Source: Pseudoalteromonas luteoviolacea NCIMB 1944 (lineage in GTDB: Bacteria; Pseudomonadota; Gammaproteobacteria; Enterobacterales; Alteromonadaceae). Taken from it: a stretch of DNA of 64,000 nt. Positions 35,511 through 46,264 of this stretch are shown one piece after another. The stretch lies in the NCBI RefSeq assembly GCF_001625565.1, contig NZ_AUXS01000013.1, forward strand, positions 1 through 64,000. The letters run 5' to 3'. The notes beneath the pieces are model-generated. The model was not told the DNA's origin. It did no database searches and worked only from the letters and a program-made list of their open reading frames with translations. Within the stretch, counting starts at the first letter, position 1. Each line of letters begins with the position of its first letter. Position numbers and translations under genes: made by a program.

Positions 35511-36572
35511 ATGCCGATCGTAATAAAGCGCATGCTGTTACAAATCCAAAATCACATCAATCGCGCCAGTTGGCAAATCCTTGTACTCGCCACAGCATGC
35601 CATATGCTGCTGACTTGGGGAATGTTATGGTTTGCAAAAGAGCACGCGCTGTTACCGTTTAGTACCTTTGTTTATTATTATGTTGTGACCACATCGACAG
35701 TGGGGTACGGAGACTTCAGCGCGACTACCGAGCTGGGTAGGTGGGCTGTCGCATTGGTGCAAATTCCGTTTGGGCTGGCGCTATTTGGTGTGTTGTTAGG
35801 AAAAGTTGGTCAAGAAATTACAATATGGGTAAAAAGAGCAATGAAAGGCGATAAAGATTTCTCTCATTTAAACGATCACATCATCATTTTTGGCTGGCAC
35901 CCAACGCGCACTGAAAAAATGATCGAGTTTATTCTTGCCGACAACAAACGGATTGAGCGGCGAATTGTACTTGCTGTGCATGAAGACATGGAGCACCCTT
36001 TACTGCGTTACCCTCAAGTGGATTTTGTGCGTCTAGCCAGCTTTACTGATGATATTGAACTGTCTCGCACTGCTATCGGCACTGCTGCCAAAGTGATAGT
36101 TGACGGCAAAGATGATGATCACACATTTACCACAGCACTCAAGTTGAGCCCAATTGTGCAGTCTAGTGCCCATATCTGTGCTCACTTCATCGATGAAACT
36201 AAGGCAGAGCTACTGCGTTTACATTGCGAAAATGTAGAGTGTTCAACGGCCATGTCAGCGGAAATATTGGTGCGTTCTATGCAGGATCCTGGCTCGAGTC
36301 GTATTCAAGAAGAATTGTTGTCGACACTGCGTGGCGATACACAGTTTAGTCTGCAAATACCAAGCTCGGTAACGAGCTGTAAGTTTGGCCAATTGTTTAT
36401 GTTTTTCAAAGAGCATCACAATGCCACCTTACTAGGAGTTGCACACGACAGAAGTGGTCAAAATATGGATCTGAACCCACCGCTCAGTTATGGGCTTACG
36501 GGCGGGGATTTTATTCACTATATTGCACCACAACGGGTTTTAGAGAAAGAGGTAGCCTGGGAGCAGTTATGA
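35511..36572 (+). CDS. Two-helix potassium channel with TrkA-N (RCK) domain
   Basis: A 353-residue inner membrane protein: one helix (about 20-41), a pore loop with the selectivity filter TTSTVGYGDFSA (about 60-71), a second helix (about 82-100), then a cytosolic Rossmann-type RCK domain (about 118-240) and a further C-terminal domain. The filter TVGYG marks K+ selectivity. The nucleotide loop reads IIIFGWHPTRTEKM, not the classic GxGxxG, so NAD binding is uncertain. The next gene overlaps by four bases. Confidence 0.9.
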   Translation: MPIVIKRMLLQIQNHINRASWQILVLATACHMLLTWGMLWFAKEHALLPFSTFVYYYVVTTSTVGYGDFSATTELGRWAVALVQIPFGLALFGVLLGKVGQEITIWVKRAMKGDKDFSHLNDHIIIFGWHPTRTEKMIEFILADNKRIERRIVLAVHEDMEHPLLRYPQVDFVRLASFTDDIELSRTAIGTAAKVIVDGKDDDHTFTTALKLSPIVQSSAHICAHFIDETKAELLRLHCENVECSTAMSAEILVRSMQDPGSSRIQEELLSTLRGDTQFSLQIPSSVTSCKFGQLFMFFKEHHNATLLGVAHDRSGQNMDLNPPLSYGLTGGDFIHYIAPQRVLEKEVAWEQL

Positions 36573-36775
36573 GCGAATTGATGTTGATGGTGGGGGTTGT
36601 GTGTGTTTATCTGGTACCCATTGCTCTGGTTGCAGGCAGTAAACGCTCCAAAGGTCATGAGAAGAACGGTTGGTTAATAGGCACCTTGTTCTTCTCGTGG
36701 ATTGCCTTGTTGCTATATGTCACCATGATCCCCAAAACAGGGCGAGTAAAACCACGTGGCAAAAAGCATAGTTAG
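36569..36775 (+). CDS. Small two-helix membrane protein, unknown
   Basis: The 68-residue product has two hydrophobic segments (MLMVGVVCVYLVPIALVAG and GTLFFSWIALLLYVTMI) and a basic tail (GRVKPRGKKHS). Its start overlaps the channel stop (ATGA). Coupled translation suggests a partner or helper of the channel, but no family is recognised. Confidence 0.65.
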   Translation: MSELMLMVGVVCVYLVPIALVAGSKRSKGHEKNGWLIGTLFFSWIALLLYVTMIPKTGRVKPRGKKHS

Positions 36776-36776
36776 G

Positions 36777-37238
36777 TCATCTTTTTGACATTTCTACGAT
36801 GTGGATCCATTCCTGCTCTGTCACTGGCATAATTGAGAGTCTTCCCGCTTTTTTTAGTGCAAGCTCGACAATCGCATCGTCTGCTTTAATCGCTTTGAGT
36901 GTCACTGGTGATGAAAGCTGTTCTATAAATTGCACGGTTACACCTATCCACCTTGGATTGTCTGGTGTGGACTTTGGATCATAGTAATCACTGCTGGCAT
37001 CAAACTGATAGGGGTCCGTTTCAGCAGCTTTGGTTACTTGTGCAATACCTACCACTGCAGGGACTTTGCAACTTGAATGGTAAATAAAGACTTTGTCGCC
37101 TACTTGCATTTGATCGCGCATAAAATTGCGCGCTTGGTAGTTGCGGATCCCTTCCCAAAACGTACTTTGTTGTACATCATTTTTCAGGTCGTCGAGAGAA
37201 TATGCGTCGGGTTCAGTTTTGAATAACCAATAAGCCAT
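36777..37238 (-). CDS. EVE-domain protein
   Basis: The 153-residue protein is one EVE domain, related to PUA and YTH folds: WLFKTEPDAYSLDDL, FWEGIRNYQARNFMRDQMQVGDKVFIYHSS, and VGIAQV. EVE proteins are thought to bind modified bases in DNA or RNA. It is convergent with the small membrane protein gene, one base apart, and divergent from tesB across a perfect dyad. Confidence 0.92.
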   Translation of the reverse strand: MAYWLFKTEPDAYSLDDLKNDVQQSTFWEGIRNYQARNFMRDQMQVGDKVFIYHSSCKVPAVVGIAQVTKAAETDPYQFDASSDYYDPKSTPDNPRWIGVTVQFIEQLSSPVTLKAIKADDAIVELALKKAGRLSIMPVTEQEWIHIVEMSKR

Positions 37239-37260
37239 TATAAGTACTCAATTAAAAGTA

Positions 37261-37285
37261 GATTAGTGTATTATTATCACTAATC
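37261..37285. promoter_or_regulatory. Perfect dyad between EVE-domain gene and tesB
   Basis: GATTAGTG-N9-CACTAATC, an 8-bp perfect inverted repeat in the 74-bp gap between two divergent start codons. It is well placed for a shared operator, but I cannot name the regulator. Confidence 0.45.
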
Positions 37286-37312
37286 GCAGTAACTACAATG
37301 GTGAGGTAGCGA

Positions 37313-38170
37313 ATGAGTCAGGTTTTACAAAATTTGCTTGATTTATTAAGTTTAGAAGAGATTGAGCAGGGGATTTATCGCGGACAAAGTCAAGACTTGG
37401 GCTTTCCTCAGGTTTTTGGCGGGCAAGTGATGGGTCAAGCACTGTCTGCCGCAAAATACACATTGCCTGAAGGCCGTTATATAAACTCATTGCACTCATA
37501 CTTTTTACGTCCAGGTGATGCGAGCAAGCCTATCGTATATGATGTTGAAAATATTCGTGACGGGCGCAGCTTTAGCACTCGTCGAGTGAGTGCCATCCAG
37601 TATGGCAAGCCGATATTTTATATGACTGCGTCTTTTCAAGGCGATGAGCCTGGGCTGTCTCATCAGGCGGAAATGCCTAACGTACCAGAGCCTGAAACAC
37701 TTAAATCGGCATTACAGTTTTATCAAGACAATGCACATTTGATCCCTGAGGCGTTGAGGCCGAAGTTTACGCAAGAAATGCCCCTCGATATGCGCCCTGT
37801 GAACTTTCAAAACCCGTTCCAACCGCAAAAGGCGCAAGCAAAGCGTCATGTGTGGTTTAAAGCTAATGGTAAAATGCCTGACGAAAGGCGGATCCACAAT
37901 TACTTGTTGGCCTATGCGTCTGATTTCGAGTTTTTGCCTACCGCGCTACAACCTCATGGCTTGTCATTTATGCAGCCCAATATGCAAGTTGCTACGATTG
38001 ACCACGCAATGTGGTTCCATCGCCCGTTTAGACTGGATGATTGGATGCTTTATAGTGTCGATAGCCCTAGTGCGAGCAATGGAAGAGGTTTGGTGCGTGG
38101 ACAATTCTTTACCCGCACAGGTGAATTAGTCGCATCGACGATTCAAGAGGGCGTAATGCGCCAACGCTAG
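37313..38170 (+). CDS. tesB: Acyl-CoA thioesterase II
   Basis: TesB hydrolyses acyl-CoA to free fatty acid and CoA. The 285 residues (E. coli 286) form two hotdog domains: [17 protein letters not shown] with [10 protein letters not shown] in the first, and [21 protein letters not shown] in the second, which holds the catalytic Asp; [23 protein letters not shown] ends the protein. GAGGT precedes the ATG. Confidence 0.96.
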   Translation: MSQVLQNLLDLLSLEEIEQGIYRGQSQDLGFPQVFGGQVMGQALSAAKYTLPEGRYINSLHSYFLRPGDASKPIVYDVENIRDGRSFSTRRVSAIQYGKPIFYMTASFQGDEPGLSHQAEMPNVPEPETLKSALQFYQDNAHLIPEALRPKFTQEMPLDMRPVNFQNPFQPQKAQAKRHVWFKANGKMPDERRIHNYLLAYASDFEFLPTALQPHGLSFMQPNMQVATIDHAMWFHRPFRLDDWMLYSVDSPSASNGRGLVRGQFFTRTGELVASTIQEGVMRQR

Positions 38171-38189
38171 TTTGGCGCATTATTCACAG

Positions 38190-40616
38190 CTACACAGTAT
38201 CGTTGATAGACTGCCAGATCCGCGCAGGTAGTAACTCAGTAAGAAAAGCTTGCAGCTCTTCCAGCTGTGTTTCTGCCTGGATGGTTTGCTGCTCAGAAAT
38301 ACTGATAAATCTCTGTTCGCGCAGTGCATTTATAAAGCTGCTCAGAACCTTCTTATCGAAGAATTCTGGGCTCTTAATGCCATGTAACGTACCTAAACGG
38401 TTGGCCAAAATATCACTCTCACGCTCTAAATCAACACGCTTGATCCCTTGGTTATTGATCACTAAACTGCTGGTAATGGCATAGCGCTCTAATGTTAAAT
38501 GGCATACCTTGCCAAGCATTTCGAGTTTTGCCAGTGCGCGATTATCTTTGTTGGCTACGGCATTAGTTCCGTCAAAGGTGATCAACTCATGCTGTGCGAA
38601 GCTTTCTAATATTTCGTTGATATAGCCATTTCGCATAGGGGTTAAAAACCACTCTTTGGCAAACAGTGGATACAGCGTTTTTAACTTTTGCTCTGCGTCT
38701 TTTACACTCATGCTGTAGCGGTTGAAGAGCATTTGGGCCAGCACACTGGGCACCGCAAAAAGGTGTAATATATTGTTGCGGTAATAATTGAATAGGGTGC
38801 GTTCTTTTTCCTTAATGGTGATGATCTCACCCAGCCCATCTTGCAAGACATCAAATTTATCAAGCTTTAATGCATGGGCCAGCAGTGCTTCAGCATCTTC
38901 ATCTGGCTGCGTGATATGCTCGTTGTATTGGGCGTGCTTTTGCAGCGCCAAATAAAAGCGCAGTTGCTCAAGTAGCTTTTGCTTGCTCAGCGCAAATTGC
39001 TCGTTGCTGAGTAAGATTGTTGCCAGCACATTAATCACGTTTAGTGCGGCGCTGGCATTGATGTTGGTCATGATCTGATCAGCAACATTTGCCACTTGGC
39101 CATTCAGCCAATGGGGCTTGGTTGTCTCATCGGCACTAATATCTTGACGCCAGTCTGGCTGATGTTCATTTAAGTACTGGTTTAGATGTATAGGTTGACC
39201 AAAATTAAGGTAGCCACGGCCATAATTACGGAGGTTTTTAATCGCTTTGAAAACCCCAAGAACAGATTCATTCTTCTTATGATTTCCGGCAAGTTCCTTG
39301 AGGTAAGTATTGATCTCCATCACATGTTCATAACCAATATAGACTGGCACGATAGAAATTGGCCTATCTATGCCTCTGAGCATAGATTGCATGGTCATGG
39401 CTAACATGCCCGTTTTGGGTGGCAATAATCTACCTGTACGGCTGCGTCCACCTTCGGTATAAAACTTCACCGAGTAGCCTTTAATAAATAGCTGGCTCAA
39501 GTACTCTTTAAATACGGCTGAGTAGAGTTTGTTGCCTGCAAATGAGCGGCGGATGAAAAAAGCGCCTGAGCGGCGGAAGATCCCCCCTGCTGGGAAAAAG
39601 TTGAGATTCACACCTGCCGCAATATGCGGTGGAACAAGACCTTGATGATAGATAACATACGTTAGCAACAGGTAGTCCATATGACTTCTATGACATGGCA
39701 CATAAATGATCTCGTGACCTTTATCTGCGAGAGTACGGACTTCATCTGCATTTTTTACATCAATTCCGTTGTATAGTTTATTCCACAGCCAAGTGAGCAC
39801 TCGATCCGCGACGCGCACCATCGCATCGGAATAGTTTGCGGCGATTTCGTCAAGTAACTCCTGAGCATTGAGTCTTGCCTCGTGGTGGCTTAAACCTTTA
39901 GCTTTGGCCTCTTCGGCAATGGCTTTTTTAATACTCGGGGCTGCGAGAATAGAATTAAACAGCGCTTCGCGTGACGGCAGTTTAGGACCTGTTGCTGCGA
40001 GTTGCTGGCGGCGGAAGTGAACCCGGGCAACGCGCAGTAATTTTTGTGGTAATTCTTCGACATCGGCTTTGTCGTTCATCAGCTGTTCGATGGCGATGGG
40101 CGCTGAAAATCGCACTAGATTGTCGCGACCTGAGAACAAAACGACCAGTGCTTTTCGCAACCAACTCGGTGTGAGAGAGTGGCCTAATAATGTTGCCAAC
40201 CCCGGTTTCTCTTTACCGGGATCCCGGCCCCAAAACACCGATACAGGCAATATTTGTGCTTGTGTTTCTGGGTTAGCTTTCAAAGCGTGAAAGATTTCTT
40301 TACTTAATTGCAGCGCATTACTGGGTTTCGCTGATTTTGAAAAAAGTGGCGTTGGGTTTTGCATCGCGATAAAACGCGGTACCTCTGAATTGCCAATCTT
40401 TTGCATTTGCATTGGACTCGGTAGCCCCAGTTTTTGGCACATGCGATCAATGGCTGCGAGATCTGAATGTGAGTTTAATCTCGTGACATAAAAAGTTGGC
40501 AGGTTTGGATCTAGGTCGAACTGTTCGATCGGGTTTTCTGGCAACAGTTTACTTTTAACTAAAAGCCAATTAGTCCAGCGTGCGAGCACGTTGAGACTTT
40601 GGGATATAAAGCGCAT
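38190..40616 (-). CDS. plsB: Glycerol-3-phosphate acyltransferase PlsB
   Basis: PlsB makes 1-acyl-glycerol-3-phosphate at the inner membrane, the first step of phospholipid synthesis. Acyltransferase motifs are seen: PCHRSHMDYLLL (block I, HX4D), GAFFIRRSF (II), FYTEGGRSRTGRLLPPKTG (III) and ISIVPVYIGYEH (IV). From the ATG at 40616 it has 808 residues, against 807 in E. coli; the ORF can be extended to a TTG at 40655, but this adds residues not found in the family. A FadR-like site lies 45 bp upstream. Confidence 0.96.
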   Translation of the reverse strand: MRFISQSLNVLARWTNWLLVKSKLLPENPIEQFDLDPNLPTFYVTRLNSHSDLAAIDRMCQKLGLPSPMQMQKIGNSEVPRFIAMQNPTPLFSKSAKPSNALQLSKEIFHALKANPETQAQILPVSVFWGRDPGKEKPGLATLLGHSLTPSWLRKALVVLFSGRDNLVRFSAPIAIEQLMNDKADVEELPQKLLRVARVHFRRQQLAATGPKLPSREALFNSILAAPSIKKAIAEEAKAKGLSHHEARLNAQELLDEIAANYSDAMVRVADRVLTWLWNKLYNGIDVKNADEVRTLADKGHEIIYVPCHRSHMDYLLLTYVIYHQGLVPPHIAAGVNLNFFPAGGIFRRSGAFFIRRSFAGNKLYSAVFKEYLSQLFIKGYSVKFYTEGGRSRTGRLLPPKTGMLAMTMQSMLRGIDRPISIVPVYIGYEHVMEINTYLKELAGNHKKNESVLGVFKAIKNLRNYGRGYLNFGQPIHLNQYLNEHQPDWRQDISADETTKPHWLNGQVANVADQIMTNINASAALNVINVLATILLSNEQFALSKQKLLEQLRFYLALQKHAQYNEHITQPDEDAEALLAHALKLDKFDVLQDGLGEIITIKEKERTLFNYYRNNILHLFAVPSVLAQMLFNRYSMSVKDAEQKLKTLYPLFAKEWFLTPMRNGYINEILESFAQHELITFDGTNAVANKDNRALAKLEMLGKVCHLTLERYAITSSLVINNQGIKRVDLERESDILANRLGTLHGIKSPEFFDKKVLSSFINALREQRFISISEQQTIQAETQLEELQAFLTELLPARIWQSINDTV

Positions 40617-40660
40617 ACGCAGTACCAAATAGTAATTTTTGCAATAGAATATCAAGGATT

Positions 40661-40677
40661 AACTGGACTGACCATTG
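40661..40677 (-). promoter_or_regulatory. Candidate FadR-binding site upstream of plsB
   Basis: AACTGGACTGACCATTG differs at one position from the FadR core TGGTCNGACCA. It also sits in a larger dyad ACTGGAC-N8-GTCCAGT (40662-40683). It is about 45 bp before the plsB start. FadR is known to control plsB in Vibrio cholerae. Confidence 0.55.
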
Positions 40678-40922
40678 TCCAGTGTGCTCCGTCCCCAGAT
40701 GTTTGCTACCTTTGTGTATTGGCAGGGTTGCTGATTAGCATGGATCCTGGGTAGCCAATGTGTTGATTAGTATAGTAGATGCACAGTAGAACACATTTAT
40801 TAATTAGGACGTAGTGACCCTTTATTTCTTTAAGTTGTGACAATAATTTGGAGCAATACAATTACCTTATATTAGAGAGTCAGACGGTTAGTTAGGTGAG
40901 GCAAATTTATTGCATTTAGTTG

Positions 40923-40950
40923 TTGCATTTATCACCAGTATCATTATAAT
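40923..40950 (+). promoter_or_regulatory. S10 operon promoter
   Basis: TTGCAT, a 16-bp spacer and a perfect TATAAT. Transcription would begin near 40957, leaving a leader of about 180 bases before rpsJ. The stretch 40684-40922 upstream holds no gene or other site that I can recognise. Confidence 0.75.
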
Positions 40951-40956
40951 GTGCGA

Positions 40957-41452
<496 letters not shown>

Positions 41453-41479
41453 TCGAAAGATTAGAGAGGTTTTAGGAAA

Positions 41480-42115
41480 ATGGCATTAGGTCTAGTCGGT
41501 CGTAAAGTGGGTATGACACGTATCTTCACTGAAGATGGTGTATCTATCCCTGTGACAGTTATCGAAGCGACGCCTAACCGTGTAACTCAGATCAAATCTG
41601 ACGCTACAGACGGTTATAACGCGCTTCAAGTTACTGCAGGCGAGAAAAAAGCAAGCCGTGTAAACAAACCAGCAGCGGGTCACTTCGCAAAAGCTGGCGT
41701 TGAAGCGGGTCGTGGCCTGTGGGAATTCCGTCTTAACGGCGGAGAAGGTGAGTTTGAAGTAGGTTCAGAACTAACTGTTGAACTTTTCACTGAAGTGAAA
41801 AAAGTAGACGTTACTGGTACTTCAAAAGGTAAAGGTTTCCAAGGTGGTGTTAAGCGCTGGAACTTCAGCATGCAAGACGCTACACACGGTAACTCTCTAT
41901 CTCACCGTGCTCCTGGTTCAATCGGTCAAAACCAGTCTCCTGGTAAAGTTTTCAAAGGTAAGAAAATGGCCGGTCAAATGGGTAATGTTCGTTCTACGAC
42001 ACAGAACCTTGAACTAGTTCGTGTTGACGCTGAGCGTAACCTGCTTTTAGTTAAAGGTGCAGTACCTGGCGCTATCGGCGGCGACGTTATCGTTAAACCT
42101 GCTGTTAAAGCATAA
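41480..42115 (+). CDS. rplC: 50S ribosomal protein L3
   Basis: 211 residues; [16 protein letters not shown] at the start and the glutamine-containing [23 protein letters not shown] loop near the peptidyl transferase centre, the usual methylation region of L3. It is 27 bp after rpsJ, with GAGG upstream. Confidence 0.99.
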   Translation: MALGLVGRKVGMTRIFTEDGVSIPVTVIEATPNRVTQIKSDATDGYNALQVTAGEKKASRVNKPAAGHFAKAGVEAGRGLWEFRLNGGEGEFEVGSELTVELFTEVKKVDVTGTSKGKGFQGGVKRWNFSMQDATHGNSLSHRAPGSIGQNQSPGKVFKGKKMAGQMGNVRSTTQNLELVRVDAERNLLLVKGAVPGAIGGDVIVKPAVKA

Positions 42116-42132
42116 GTCCTGGAGATTTAGTG

Positions 42133-42735
42133 ATGGAATTAGCAATTAAAGGCGCTGGTGCGCTTGAAGTTTCCGAAGCTACTTTTGGACGTGAGTTTAA
42201 CGAAGCATTAGTACACCAAGTAGTTGTTGCTTACGCAGCAGGTGCTCGTCAAGGTACTAAAGCTCAGAAGACGCGTTCTGAAGTACGTGGTGGTGGTAAG
42301 AAACCATTCCGCCAAAAAGGTACTGGCCGTGCACGTGCTGGTACAATCCGCAGCCCAATCTGGCGCAGCGGTGGTGTGAGCTTTGCAGCTAAGCCGCAAG
42401 ATCACAGCCAAAAAGTTAACCGTAAGATGTATCGCGGTGCGATCAAGAGCATCTTATCTGAACTAGTTCGTCAAGAGCGTCTTGTTGTTGTTGAAAACTT
42501 CGGTTTAGAAGCACCTAAGACTAAAGAGCTAGTAGCTAAGCTTAAAGAGCTTGAGCTGAAAGACGTATTAATCGTGACTGAAGAAGTAGATGAGAATCTA
42601 TTCCTTTCATCTCGTAACCTGTACAAGGTTGATACTCGTGACGTAGCTGGCATCGACCCAGTAAGCCTAATCGCTTTCGATAAGGTTCTAATTACTGCAG
42701 GTGCTGTGAAGCAACTTGAGGAGTCATTAGCATGA
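42133..42735 (+). CDS. rplD: 50S ribosomal protein L4
   Basis: 200 residues from the ATG at 42133 ([13 protein letters not shown]), which matches the E. coli start and has GGAG eight bases upstream; the in-frame GTG three bases earlier is not needed. L4 binds 23S rRNA and, in E. coli, represses its own operon through the leader. The extended loop ([23 protein letters not shown]) is present. It overlaps rplW by four bases. Confidence 0.99.
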   Translation: MELAIKGAGALEVSEATFGREFNEALVHQVVVAYAAGARQGTKAQKTRSEVRGGGKKPFRQKGTGRARAGTIRSPIWRSGGVSFAAKPQDHSQKVNRKMYRGAIKSILSELVRQERLVVVENFGLEAPKTKELVAKLKELELKDVLIVTEEVDENLFLSSRNLYKVDTRDVAGIDPVSLIAFDKVLITAGAVKQLEESLA

Positions 42736-43034
42736 TCAGTGAAGAACGTCTTTTAAAAGTAATTCTTGCTCCACACATCTCTGAGAAAAGTACTATCTCT
42801 GCTGAAGCGAACAACACTATCGTGTTCAAAGTAGCAAAAGATGCAAACAAAGCTGAAGTTAAAGCAGCTGTTGAAAAGCTTTTTGAAGTAGAAGTAACTG
42901 GTGTTCGCACTCTAAATGTTAAGGGTAAAACAAAGCGTACAGGCATGCGTTTCGGCCGTCGTTCAGACTGGAAGAAAGCCTACGTTACTCTTAAAGAAGG
43001 CAGCGAGCTAGACTTTGTCGGCGGCGCCGAGTAA
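42732..43034 (+). CDS. rplW: 50S ribosomal protein L23
   Basis: 100 residues beginning [21 protein letters not shown]23 lies at the exit of the peptide tunnel and docks trigger factor and SRP. Its start overlaps the rplD stop (ATGA), giving coupled translation. Confidence 0.99.
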   Translation: MISEERLLKVILAPHISEKSTISAEANNTIVFKVAKDANKAEVKAAVEKLFEVEVTGVRTLNVKGKTKRTGMRFGRRSDWKKAYVTLKEGSELDFVGGAE

Positions 43035-43051
43035 TAAGGGGAGTTAGAATT

Positions 43052-43876
43052 ATGGCACTTCAAAAGTGTAAACCAACTTCTGCGGGTCGTCGTCACGTCG
43101 TTAAAGTGGTTAACCCTGATCTACACAAGGGTAAGCCATACGCTCCGCTACTAGAGAAGAACTCTAAATCAGGTGGTCGTAACAACAACGGTCGTATCAC
43201 GGTTCGTCACATCGGTGGTGGTCACAAGCATCACTATCGTGTAATTGACTTTAAACGCACAAAAGACGGCATTCCAGCTGTTGTTGAGCGTCTAGAGTAC
43301 GATCCTAACCGTAGCGCAAACATCGCTCTTGTATTATATGCAGACGGTGAGCGTCGTTACATCATCGCACCTAAAGGTGTTAAAGCAGGTGATGCAATCC
43401 AGTCTGGTGTTGATGCACCAATCAAAGCTGGTAACACATTACCAATGCGTAACATCCCAGTAGGTACTACAGTACACAATGTTGAGCTTAAGCCTGGTAA
43501 AGGCGCTCAGATTGCACGTTCTGCTGGTGCATATGTACAGATCCTAGCGCGTGAAGGCCAGTACGTGACTCTACGTCTACGTTCAGGTGAAATGCGTAAA
43601 GTTGAAGCGGATTGCCGCGCAACTATCGGTGAAGTAGGTAACGCTGAACACATGCTTCGTTCACTAGGTAAAGCTGGTGCTAATCGTTGGCGTGGTATCC
43701 GTCCTACAGTTCGTGGTGTTGCCATGAACCCGATTGACCACCCACACGGTGGTGGTGAAGGTCGTACATCTGGTGGTCGTCACCCTGTGTCTCCATGGGG
43801 TAAGCCTACTAAAGGTGCTAAGACACGTAAGAACAAGCGTACTGATAAATTTATCGTACGTCGTCGTACTAAGTAA
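43052..43876 (+). CDS. rplB: 50S ribosomal protein L2
   Basis: 274 residues. The C-terminal motif [26 protein letters not shown], with the His needed for peptidyl transfer, is intact. L2 is one of the most conserved proteins of the large subunit. Confidence 0.99.
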   Translation: MALQKCKPTSAGRRHVVKVVNPDLHKGKPYAPLLEKNSKSGGRNNNGRITVRHIGGGHKHHYRVIDFKRTKDGIPAVVERLEYDPNRSANIALVLYADGERRYIIAPKGVKAGDAIQSGVDAPIKAGNTLPMRNIPVGTTVHNVELKPGKGAQIARSAGAYVQILAREGQYVTLRLRSGEMRKVEADCRATIGEVGNAEHMLRSLGKAGANRWRGIRPTVRGVAMNPIDHPHGGGEGRTSGGRHPVSPWGKPTKGAKTRKNKRTDKFIVRRRTK

Positions 43877-43883
43877 TAGTTGA

Positions 43884-44171
<288 letters not shown>

Positions 44172-44183
44172 TCGGAGGGTATG

Positions 44184-44516
44184 ATGGAAGCATTAGCTAA
44201 ACACAAATTCGCCTCTGGTTCGGCGCAAAAAGCACGTCTAGTTGCTGATCAGATCCGCGGACTTCCGGTTGATCGCGCGCTAGAAATCCTAGCGTATAGC
44301 CCAAAGAAAGCGGCTGTATTGGTTAAAAAAGTACTTGAGTCTGCTATCGCTAACGCGGAGCACAACGAAGGTGCTGACATTGATGAGCTTAAAGTGGCTA
44401 AAGTTTTTGTAGACGAAGGTCCTACAATGAAACGTATTATGCCACGTGCTAAAGGACGCGCAGACCGCATCCTTAAGCGTTCAAGCCACATCACTGTTGT
44501 GGTTTCAGATAGCTAG
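44184..44516 (+). CDS. rplV: 50S ribosomal protein L22
   Basis: 110 residues from the second of two ATGs ([19 protein letters not shown]), the same length and start as in E. coli; the ATG at 44181 would add one Met. The tunnel-lining hairpin ([18 protein letters not shown]) is intact, with no macrolide-type deletion visible. Confidence 0.98.
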   Translation: MEALAKHKFASGSAQKARLVADQIRGLPVDRALEILAYSPKKAAVLVKKVLESAIANAEHNEGADIDELKVAKVFVDEGPTMKRIMPRAKGRADRILKRSSHITVVVSDS

Positions 44517-44528
44517 GAGATATAAGTA

Positions 44529-45230
44529 ATGGGACAAAAAGTTCATCCTACTGGTATTCGCCTAGGTATCTCAAAGCCTTGGGTATCTACTTGGTACGCG
44601 AATACAAAAGATTTCTCTGAGCAGCTTTTTGGCGATCACAAAGTGCGTCAATACCTTACTAAGGAATTGAAAAACGCTTCTGTGTCTAAAATCGTTATCG
44701 AGCGTCCAGCTAAATCGATCCGTGTAACAATTCACACAGCTCGTCCTGGTGTTGTTATCGGTAAAAAAGGTGAAGACGTTGAAAAGCTTCGCCAAGCTGT
44801 AACTAAGCTTGCTGGTGTACCTGCACAAATCAACATTGCAGAAGTACGTAAGCCTGAGCTAGATGCACAATTAGTTGCTGACGGTATCTCTTCACAGCTA
44901 GAGCGTCGTGTTATGTTCCGTCGTGCTATGAAGCGCGCAGTTCAAAATGCAATGCGTCTAGGTGCTAAAGGTATCAAGGTTGAAGTTAGTGGTCGTCTAG
45001 GCGGCGCTGAAATCGCACGTTCTGAGTGGTACCGTGAAGGTCGTGTACCTCTACACACTCTACGTGCTGATATCGATTACGCTACTTCAGAAGCTTTGAC
45101 TACTTACGGCATCATCGGTGTTAAAGTTTGGATCTTCAAAGGCGAAGTTATCGGTGGTCTTCCACTGAAACAAGAGCAAGAGAAGCCAGCTAAACGTGCA
45201 CCGAAGAAAGCTAAGAAAAGTGCTAAGTAA
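44529..45230 (+). CDS. rpsC: 30S ribosomal protein S3
   Basis: 233 residues, as in E. coli; [14 protein letters not shown] start, KH domain with [13 protein letters not shown], and a basic Lys-rich tail ([12 protein letters not shown]). S3 lines the mRNA entry tunnel. Confidence 0.99.
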   Translation: MGQKVHPTGIRLGISKPWVSTWYANTKDFSEQLFGDHKVRQYLTKELKNASVSKIVIERPAKSIRVTIHTARPGVVIGKKGEDVEKLRQAVTKLAGVPAQINIAEVRKPELDAQLVADGISSQLERRVMFRRAMKRAVQNAMRLGAKGIKVEVSGRLGGAEIARSEWYREGRVPLHTLRADIDYATSEALTTYGIIGVKVWIFKGEVIGGLPLKQEQEKPAKRAPKKAKKSAK

Positions 45231-45243
45231 GAGGTAGCGACTA

Positions 45244-45657
45244 ATGTTACAGCCAAAACGTACAAAATTCCGCAAGGTACACAAAGGCCGCAACCGTGGT
45301 CTTGCTACTAGCGGTAACAAAGTTAGCTTCGGTTCTTTCGGCTTGAAAGCGACTGGCCGTGGCCGTATGACTGCTCGTCAAATCGAAGCAGCTCGTCGTG
45401 CTATGACGCGTCATATCAAGCGTCAAGGTAAAATCTGGATCCGTGTATTCCCAGATAAGCCAATTACAGAGAAACCGCTTGAAGTTCGTATGGGTAAAGG
45501 TAAAGGTTCTGTTGAATACTGGGTTGCTGAAATTCAGCCTGGTAAAGTACTTTACGAGATGGAAGGTGTTTCAGAAGAGCTTGCTCGTGAAGCATTCGAC
45601 CTAGCTGCTCGTAAATTACCTTTCAAAACAACATTTGTAACTCGGACGGTAATGTAA
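45244..45657 (+). CDS. rplP: 50S ribosomal protein L16
   Basis: 137 residues; [19 protein letters not shown] start. The Arg in the RMGKGKGS region corresponds to the residue hydroxylated by YcfD/RoxA in E. coli. Its last base is the first base of rpmC. Confidence 0.99.
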   Translation: MLQPKRTKFRKVHKGRNRGLATSGNKVSFGSFGLKATGRGRMTARQIEAARRAMTRHIKRQGKIWIRVFPDKPITEKPLEVRMGKGKGSVEYWVAEIQPGKVLYEMEGVSEELAREAFDLAARKLPFKTTFVTRTVM

Positions 45658-45848
45658 TGAAAGCTAGCGAATTAAAAGACAAAAGCGTAGAAGAGCTTAA
45701 AGCTGAACTTCTAGAGCTTCTTCGTGAGCAGTTCAACCTGCGCATGCAAGCGAGCACTGGTCAGCTAGCTCAAACTCACGAGCTGAGAAAAGTACGTCGC
45801 AATATTGCGCGTGTTAAAACGGTTATTAACCAGAAGGCAGGTGCATAA
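45657..45848 (+). CDS. rpmC: 50S ribosomal protein L29
   Basis: 63 residues ([14 protein letters not shown]), the same length as E. coli L29. It overlaps both neighbours by one base (TAATG junctions). Confidence 0.99.
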   Translation: MKASELKDKSVEELKAELLELLREQFNLRMQASTGQLAQTHELRKVRRNIARVKTVINQKAGA

Positions 45849-46105
45849 TGAGCGATAAGATCCGTACTCTTCAAGGTCGTGTAGTTAGCGACAAAATGGA
45901 CAAGTCAATCGTTGTTGCTATCGAGCGTCAGGTTAAACACCCGATCTACGGTAAATTCATCAAGCGTACAACTAAGTTGCACGCACATGATGAAAACAAC
46001 ACAGCACTAGCAGGTGACGTCGTGACTATTCGCGAATGTGCGCCAATCTCTAAGAAAAAATCTTGGACGCTAGTTGACGTGATTGAACGTCCTAAGAAAG
46101 CTTAA
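45848..46105 (+). CDS. rpsQ: 30S ribosomal protein S17
   Basis: 85 residues, OB-fold ([48 protein letters not shown]). It is the last gene of the S10 operon here and is followed by a strong terminator, not by rplN. Confidence 0.99.
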   Translation: MSDKIRTLQGRVVSDKMDKSIVVAIERQVKHPIYGKFIKRTTKLHAHDENNTALAGDVVTIRECAPISKKKSWTLVDVIERPKKA

Positions 46106-46126
46106 TTTTTAATTAAGTTTACTTAT

Positions 46127-46156
46127 TAAAACCCCGGCCTTGGCCGGGGTTTTTGT
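46127..46156 (+). terminator. Terminator of the S10 operon
   Basis: AACCCCGGCC-TT-GGCCGGGGTT, a 10-bp GC-rich stem followed by a T-run, about 25 bases after the rpsQ stop. Confidence 0.95.
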
Positions 46157-46264
46157 TTTTTAATGGCCGCTATATATCTCTAGCTAATCTCTTTAATCCA
46201 CTTTGAACTTTCATCGAAAAAGCCCCTCCAAGCACCCAAGGCAATAAATTAAAGGAAATTATGA

